Positions 62,201 through 64,000 of a DNA stretch of 64,000 bases are shown here, piece after piece. The number at the start of each line of letters is the position of its first letter. Within the stretch, counting starts at the first letter, position 1. The position numbers and the translations under genes are program-made. This stretch comes from Flavobacteriaceae bacterium (GTDB lineage: Bacteria; Bacteroidota; Bacteroidia; Flavobacteriales; Flavobacteriaceae). Location: assembly GCA_021151665.1 (NCBI GenBank), contig JAGKWW010000019.1, forward strand, positions 18,206-82,205. Direction: 5' to 3'. Under the pieces are notes generated by a model. The model was not told the DNA's origin. It worked only from the letters and a program-made list of their open reading frames with translations, and did not search any database.

Positions 62201-63360
62201 CGCCGACAGGTACTTTCACTACAACAGCAGCCGGTTATCAGGGCGGAAGCTCTACAATGACCTTTAATGGTCAGTTTGCCGGTGTGCCAAACAGTGGTAA
62301 TGTTTCGGTAGCGCTATCTACAGCAGGTACTGCTCCGAACGACGGATTTAACCTTGTAGGTAACCCGTATCCGTCGCCGATCAGTATCCCTGCATTCTTT
62401 GCAGCCAACACAGGTAGCATCAATGGTTACATCTGGGTGTGGAGAAAGAAAAATGCTGAATCTGTAGCGTCAGCTTACTGTACTGTAAACTCTGATGGTG
62501 AATTTGTAAGCAACCTTCAGGAAGGTGCTTCAGATCCGAACGGTATTCTACAGACAGGGCAGGGCTTCATCGTGAAAGCTGTTTCAGGAAGCAACCTTGT
62601 ATTCAACAACAGCATGCGTTCAACCAGTACTACAAACGATGCCTCATTCTTCAGGATGAGCAACACGGCGACTCCACAACAGGTTGAGAGCCACAGGTTC
62701 TGGCTAAATCTTTCTGATGCTTCCCACCCGGTAGCACAGATGATGGTTGGATATAAGAGCAATGCAACAATGGGTGTTGACCCGATGATCGATGCACCGT
62801 TTATCAACGATGCACAGACAGGTCTTAACTCAATTATCGATGCTGTTCCTTATGCAATCCAGGGACGTTCGCTTCCGTTTGATGTGACTGACGAAGTGCC
62901 GCTTCACTTTAAAGCAGCTGCCGCAGGCAACTTCACCATCTCACTAGACCACATGGATGGCCTGTTCCTTGAAGGCCAGGATATATTCCTGAAAGACAAC
63001 GTTACAGGTACTATACATGATATCAAGGCGGGAAGCTACACCTTTACAACTGCGGCGGGTACATTCGCAAGCCGTTTCTCGGTGATCTATCAGAACACTG
63101 CCCTTGGTACAGACAACCCTGTACTTGATGCCAATAGCATTGTTATCTACAAAAATGATGGCAAGCTAAACATCAATACCGGAGTTGCAACGATGAAGAA
63201 TGTAGCGATTTTCGATATCCGCGGAAGGCTGGTTTACAGCAAAGACAATGTAAATGCATCGTCTCTTGTAATTAACGACCTACACGTTGAAGAGCAAATG
63301 CTTATTGTAAAAGTGACAACCACCGATAATGCAACCGCTTCGAAAAAAGTAGTTTATTAA
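50227..63360 (+). CDS. Giant secreted multidomain adhesin with T9SS C-terminal domain
   Basis: A 4377-residue surface protein. A long N-region precedes the signal peptide core, which ends YGQ at residue 58. Modules in order (approximate nt): lectin-like beta domain 50400-51110; FN3-like domains from 51110, with an anchor-type domain (TQGFNALTAPSCF) near 52090; two beta-solenoid blocks starting NWNDG at 52940 and 54590; more FN3 and anchor-type modules 56340-58250; IPT/TIG 58260; Big-type Ig 58500; four Ig repeats 58740-59960; GEVED domains near 60170 and 61220; a third solenoid 61650; and the C-terminal sorting region (FDIRGRLVYSKDNVNASS) ending KKVVY, resembling the ChiA-like type C. It has no catalytic motif and probably mediates adhesion. 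Confidence 0.92.
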   Translation: MTKNYNSSGDGYMLLETLQQDTGSSRTWYGPPLGKTFTRWMLSLALIFIAGANALYGQTAANYSFAVSSGTYTPITTAGGATTPATTFADDVNQNITGLTAFNYNGTNYTSAQMNSNGRLILYTTAPTTTGTYTPLSTSITNAALVIAPFGADLYPSGVATSSWLYQTIGNEIIFQWNNVSRYASATTTANNNDILNFQVRLNTSTGSISFVYGSCTIGANPTGQPQVGIRGSSTTYSTDVNNLYLNITGSPTTCDWSNAVTGQSNASTMYINSTNAGVKPASGLTYTWSKSTAQAPVRTYSATSSITSSGATVSWTAPTGATTYNVQYRTVGSCSWTNWSGNPVTGASVTLSGLTPSTTYQVRVQAVNGSAVSPYSHIPNSAGTGDGYVAAGTFSTTSASPTLTAGTLTAFGNVCVNATSTANSFTLSGINLTGNVTVNALSGYTYSTTSGGTYTSTLTLTPTSGSISQTVFVKLSPVAVTSYSGSISISGGGATSINVAASGSGVNTAPTLSANGTAGSLTNTGATITGTTISNIGCSSVTAYGIEYSTTSGFAAGTGTAVAGTGFSGSNGGTFSTTLSGLSANTTYYYRGYATNSGGTTYYTTSTGSFVTPCNAVSLTYTQGFNALTAPSCFTTFILPSGTETATATQGSTKISYVASGTNPTTSPSEGANMVLYNSYTTSTDSGGEERLILPPFNTTGSSSVDVQFDWRNDNNSSYSTGAYLNEGVQVQYSLDGTTWANAGSLIARHDATLTAGTAQWNQKTVSIAAIGNKALVYIALKFHSSYGDNMYLDNLVVAPSPSCYVPTNLVATSNPNLSANVSWSAPSSGPVPSGYEYAVSTSATPPASGTAVTGTSAASAAGTVTINQTQYLHVRSNCGTNGYSSWATTSFAGAQVTAIASGDFATSTNWNDGVGPVCGQSVVIPNGISMTMASGSASVAGLTIQSGGSLDISASGTVTVGCTNNNSTVSNSGTLSVSGGSLTVNGNIFNATGSTFSQSGGTITIDGNNNGSTTGSVASGTPLLGFGTSSASFATGTISLTGGTLTIVDPHTASTNTNAYALYAYLSTNQNFNAAATHTLNFGDGISTQSGNNASGFYWNGYASVSARLNLGTVVINNPSGTNRIVTQTGTNAINGNFTVTSGTYDQGTNSLSIGGNVSVANGATWFTGTASGGTVIFGSTAGLTSNLQTVAQSIAVTGTGAIKTSAGTSNFYNVSFQNSSSGGILINDLNQASGNTQVAANALNSITFNSKVSTNGGKALLYGTSTARGTGSLTISSGGMAPGSAFAIGTTAAQSGSTISANSIPATTAQYPLIDGSGNARHAWVQRAAPTATGIISVTYTDVSGVEDVSITDGAYTVDKRTKGKWTVSTLGTTPSATTFNLALSAPNVFSNSVIASANARIVTASSVLGSHQAGTTLPHAQRTGLTLAQLTGNDYYVGINSAELIFQSVATGNWNDGATWNKGTVPTSSDVVQIMSGHTVTVDGSYTASASSLTVNSGGTLAVSANTLSLGVLTNSGTINLTGGTTNVTTTVTNNSSANLNLSSGTLAVTTTFSNAGTFTGTGGTLNVTGGSTTGITNSGTFTVNGVTTNLGTVANVNDRTFSSTGGTLTITTGTLNINGNMSVSSGAFNHTGGNINIDGNGTTNSVASGTYLLNVTTSNVNWTGGTTTIVDPHASGSYAFYYSGGTASNMTTGTHTFRLGDGVSTTTGSTTYGFYLYTWGTTRFSFRNLEVNGGSAAGRFTYTIYGFGINGNLTINANSEYRDAATTTYVAGDVINNGTYTNTGTLYMGTFISGTAGASTAAQTISGSGTWRNSTTTTTANLAGLTVNNTNAAGVTLSVPLSVSGTLTLTAGKVVTTSANLLTLGTATAAGTLSGGSTTAYIDGPFARTFAASRTASGTYSVATLFPVGKGSSYLPIYVDPSTSAGGAVGIKGEAFTSNSGTMGTSVTSLGTNRWEALATSGAANLTNAYVRLGDAAIASTSKILQASSAAGSYEALPLTTVYAAATPNTLTTQNAIDAAGYLGYLSYGNLNSCTAPTAQATGFTVAALTTTTVTASYTAAAGGASHYLVVAYPTGSTPTAPADYATPTAASLGTGAIILYNGTALTFTGSGLTANTGYDVYVYSYNNSGCYGPVFNTTAPLTSTFTTCTAATGAPGTPTVSSLSDTTLNVAWTASSTASVNYILEVATNSSFTSYVSGYNNVNVGTALTANLTGLTPNTPYYVRVRAALGSCYSTNTAYLTTATICSTVTTFTQNFDASTSLPSCWVKVGSTGTANVQTSSSQSSPNCLYMYSSSSSSRAVVSMPPVSNAGANTHWLKFSYRANFTVGETIEVGYLTNPIDPSTFVSVTSVTASALTYLSTTVDLGTTPGANTTIAFRTGTATYSVLIDDVTWEAKPTCYVPTGLTSSSVTTTGATISWSAPATTTPSEYDYEVRLSGAAGSGSSGLIASGTVTAPTTSQAITGLTAGTSYSVYVRSHCSGSDYSSWTAAYTLNTVCVAYTVLPHAEGFNSASLPICWSTTGTGGIWGTYASNDSADSPRSGAGFAGMNWTSSNDQEAYLISPLYNLTADPRNARINVWIHRDTYGLTTDVLNISINSTPSSTGATTLLSIPVLYSAAPAVASEGWYNYTVDVPTSFVTGGNFYIIFKGNVTSSYSSYSPGIDDYTLEYKPTTITSFTPATVCSQDSQTVTLNGVNFNSASAVKFNGVNAASYSVVNNTTITAVTPLGVTAGNITVTTPLNTATSATSLAVTNNPTVADITGGGVAICTGGTVMLSSATGGGSWSSSDISIATVDSSTGVVTGIAAGTVTVTYTVTTSGCSASKTTTVTVNQAPSIASYTLSQTVTPGGSASYSVVASGTGLSYQWEISTNGGSSFSALSNDSTYSGVATSTLAISGIDFSMNGYRYRVVVSGASPCGTVISSTTGSVLNVSNVGIAAHPLDVSLCSNGSGLAQFNVTGTGSGLTYEWFENSGSGWHTIADGTTSGVTYSGQGTASLSLSGVGVSNNGWQYFVTLTDETSAQANSNPATLTVNQVVAIGTQPSNGTVCSTGGTTNFVVAATGTGLGYQWQYATSASGPWSNVMNTTPAGFTYSGATTATLAVTSPSGLSAGAYYYQVVVSGASPCGSVTSGVASLTINAPTISTQPSATSIVASGTASMTVVSSAPGATYQWQYSANGTSGWASVVNGTPTAMTYTGATSATLSFAAGSSVAAGSRYYRVVVTSNGCTVTSNSALLTITNYCSIPTATSTASYLDSFTTSNGIANISNTSSGFSTGGYGDFTAQVLSQVQGQSVSFTTSLVGTTVGVAIWVDWNRDGLFTNADERMYNAADYVSTASGSFTVPLTALSGTTRMRVVIDYNATNPVACPSSGGRREVEDYTFNVIQLSTPVISNFTPANSCATTSLITITGSNFYGASLNIGGTPITPITINPAGTQITASVNAGTSGAVVVANAAGSATGSSFMVTAPPALTLSASTATLCAGGSSSAITVTAGVSDYNSFNWLPTTGVSGTAATGFTFNPSVTTTYTLTASNASGCTRTATVVVTVNALPLVSSSSSLTAVCSGQAVQLTGSSIPSGSPTGYCTPAMTTIAEGGDFIANFTFAGINNTSGDGNGATDPTETDYTYYSNLTANVTAGTSYPVSLQAGGTTTTYAQQFRIWVDMNRDGAFTASESVFATTTSVYGSTLATGTITIPTSALSGVTRMRVASRYSSVPGTGAFCTGESAWGEYEDYNINITGGISSGVVSWSSSNPSDVLYSDAGLTTVYTSGAVAYVKPTVNASYTASSVSNGCTGYATPISITVNDKTWTGAVSTSWNAAGNWCGNQVPMATDNVVIPAVTNQPVVSGNITALASSISVATGASLTVNSGNVLNVTNGVAATGTVTLQNNAHLVQGSAVTTNPNTGSIIVKRNSTPLYRQDYTAWSSPVASQNLLAFSPNTLEARFYTFNTGTNAFAAIAPATNSFQVGRGYLIRMPNGAYGADGTTPTGTFTTTAAGYQGGSSTMTFNGQFAGVPNSGNVSVALSTAGTAPNDGFNLVGNPYPSPISIPAFFAANTGSINGYIWVWRKKNAESVASAYCTVNSDGEFVSNLQEGASDPNGILQTGQGFIVKAVSGSNLVFNNSMRSTSTTNDASFFRMSNTATPQQVESHRFWLNLSDASHPVAQMMVGYKSNATMGVDPMIDAPFINDAQTGLNSIIDAVPYAIQGRSLPFDVTDEVPLHFKAAAAGNFTISLDHMDGLFLEGQDIFLKDNVTGTIHDIKAGSYTFTTAAGTFASRFSVIYQNTALGTDNPVLDANSIVIYKNDGKLNINTGVATMKNVAIFDIRGRLVYSKDNVNASSLVINDLHVEEQMLIVKVTTTDNATASKKVVY

Positions 63361-63380
63361 TATTCAACATTGATTAAGCA

Positions 63381-63410
63381 AAACCCCCTGTGAAAGCAGG
63401 GGGTTTTTTA
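63381..63410 (+). terminator. Terminator of the giant adhesin gene
   Basis: AAACCCCCTG-TGAAAG-CAGGGGGTTTTTT, 20 nt after the stop codon. Confidence 0.85.
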
Positions 63411-63532
63411 TTGCCGTTTATTAACTGCTTCAGGAATCTGTAAATTTCATTTATGGTCCTTAATTAAGTTAAAATGTGCGAAAGTGCTAATGTGGAACCG
63501 TAAGGAAATGATTATCAAAAAACTTTTCAACA

Positions 63533-63550
63533 CGAAAACGTTATAGTGTA
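63533..63550. promoter_or_regulatory. Palindromic element CGAAAACGTTATAGTGTA
   Basis: One base different from the copy at 36646 across 18 nt; the right side keeps TAGTGTA. It lies 43 nt upstream of the next promoter box. Confidence 0.45.
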
Positions 63551-63592
63551 AATGTTAAATTTTAGCATTCAGCTTTAGTCATAAATTAAATG

Positions 63593-63600
63593 TAATTTTG
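63593..63600 (+). promoter_or_regulatory. -7 box of the last gene
   Basis: TAATTTTG, exact TAnnTTTG, 40 nt before the ATG. Confidence 0.55.
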
Positions 63601-63640
63601 GCTGATAATGCTGATTTATAAACGTTTAAATCGTTTAATT

Positions 63641-64000
63641 ATGAAGAGATTTTTACTATCCGTAGTTATATGTATTGGCTTTGTTTCTTACGGCCAGATA
63701 AGCATAGACTACACCATGCAAACCGGAAATTTTAATAGCACCCAGACTACAAATACTAATGGCAGTTATTTTGCCGGGGCATTTAATAATGGCGCAACAG
63801 AAGTTGGTACCTACGCTAATGGTTCAGGCGGCGGATATGTTGGCGACCCGGGCGTGGCACTTTTCCGCACATTTACTACCAATGTTAGCGGCAATACGGG
63901 TGTTGCACGTGCCCTACAGGTGGGCGATGAATTCACCATTATCCTGAGCGAACTGCGTAACGCCAGCGACGTGGCCCGGATTGCGCAGGAAATTCTGCGC
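63641..64000 (+). CDS. Secreted protein, N-terminal part (cut by window end)
   Basis: 120 codons are open to the window edge. A signal peptide (FLLSVVICIGFVSYGQ) precedes a Thr/Asn/Gly-rich region (NFNSTQTTNTNGSYFAGAFNNG, GTYANGSGGGYVG). The end shows GDEFTIILSELRNASDV, a beta-rich start consistent with another exported surface protein. It follows the giant adhesin gene with its own promoter and shares the start-region leader. Family not identifiable from this part. Confidence 0.75.
   Translation, partial: MKRFLLSVVICIGFVSYGQISIDYTMQTGNFNSTQTTNTNGSYFAGAFNNGATEVGTYANGSGGGYVGDPGVALFRTFTTNVSGNTGVARALQVGDEFTIILSELRNASDVARIAQEILR

Noticed and set aside
50227..63360. Short open frames on both strands inside the adhesin gene
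   Set aside because: They are shadows of a single uninterrupted 4377-codon frame with low-complexity T/S/G composition.
1..64000. CRISPR arrays, tRNA/rRNA genes, integrases, transposases
   Set aside because: No regular direct repeats with spacers, no cloverleaf-like sequence with CCA end, and no recombinase or transposase motifs in the encoded proteins.

Overview
The window is a chromosomal stretch from a member of the Bacteroidota, most likely family Flavobacteriaceae (Flavobacterium or a close relative). The evidence is as follows: promoters match the Bacteroidetes TAnnTTTG box rather than the E. coli -10; Shine-Dalgarno sequences are scarce; lipoproteins have short KK-type leaders followed by an acidic stretch after the lipobox Cys; there are two SusC-like/TonB-dependent outer-membrane receptors, one in a FecI/FecR cassette; and a 4377-residue adhesin-like protein ends in a type IX secretion (T9SS) sorting domain. 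I see no rRNA, tRNA, CRISPR array, phage or transposase.

Layout. 1-7.8 kb: outer-membrane protein tail, an OmpA-like lipoprotein and a lipocalin-like lipoprotein, an orphan membrane protein, htpG, then a Fic AMP-transferase with an overlapping small partner gene, a Crp/Fnr regulator and its probable target, a frameshifted quinone oxidoreductase. 7.2-15.3 kb: stress FMN-binding protein, GNAT acetyltransferase, an S9 peptidase, a FabH-like synthase, an L,D-transpeptidase and a TonB-dependent receptor. 15.5-21.9 kb: argS followed by a tight SGNH / SGNH+LysM / MBOAT cassette that looks like an envelope-glycan O-acylation system. 21.9-27.6 kb: a complete FecI-FecR-TonB receptor signalling cassette divergent from a lipoprotein gene, then a LamG lipoprotein. 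27.7-30.1 kb: ffh and folD. 30.1-36.6 kb, mostly minus strand: two SDR genes (one with an in-frame stop) under an AraC regulator, rluF-like and phnA-like genes, a truncated alpha/beta hydrolase, a zinc-ribbon-family protein that has lost its cysteines, and a Nif3-family protein. 36.7-39.7 kb: a pair of duplicated lipoproteins, lpxK and purine nucleoside phosphorylase. 39.8-42.8 kb: a tight operon lipA - DUF1493 (acyl-carrier-like) - gapA, with a divergent lipoprotein. 42.9-48.5 kb, minus strand: recF, DUF2461, murB, a membrane glycosyltransferase, a sigma factor and TonB. 48.6-49.9 kb: TPR protein and ribH. 50.2-63.4 kb: the giant secreted adhesin. 63.6 kb to the end: the start of another secreted protein.

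The observations I rate most worth following up are: (1) three genes (fic, lpxK, rluF-like) whose promoter TAnnTTTG box lies exactly 4 nt before the ATG, predicting leaderless or nearly leaderless mRNAs; (2) a membrane-segment-containing, acyl-carrier-like DUF1493 protein with a Ser at the phosphopantetheine position, locked between lipA and gapA; (3) the SGNH/LysM-in-SGNH/MBOAT cassette; (4) a palindrome at about -41.5 of the oxidoreductase promoter, right beside a Crp/Fnr gene; (5) the fic operon with an operator-like repeat; and (6) a palindromic AAAACGTTTT motif shared by three unlinked promoters. Three genes look broken (frameshift, stop, internal deletion), which may be real decay or sequencing error.
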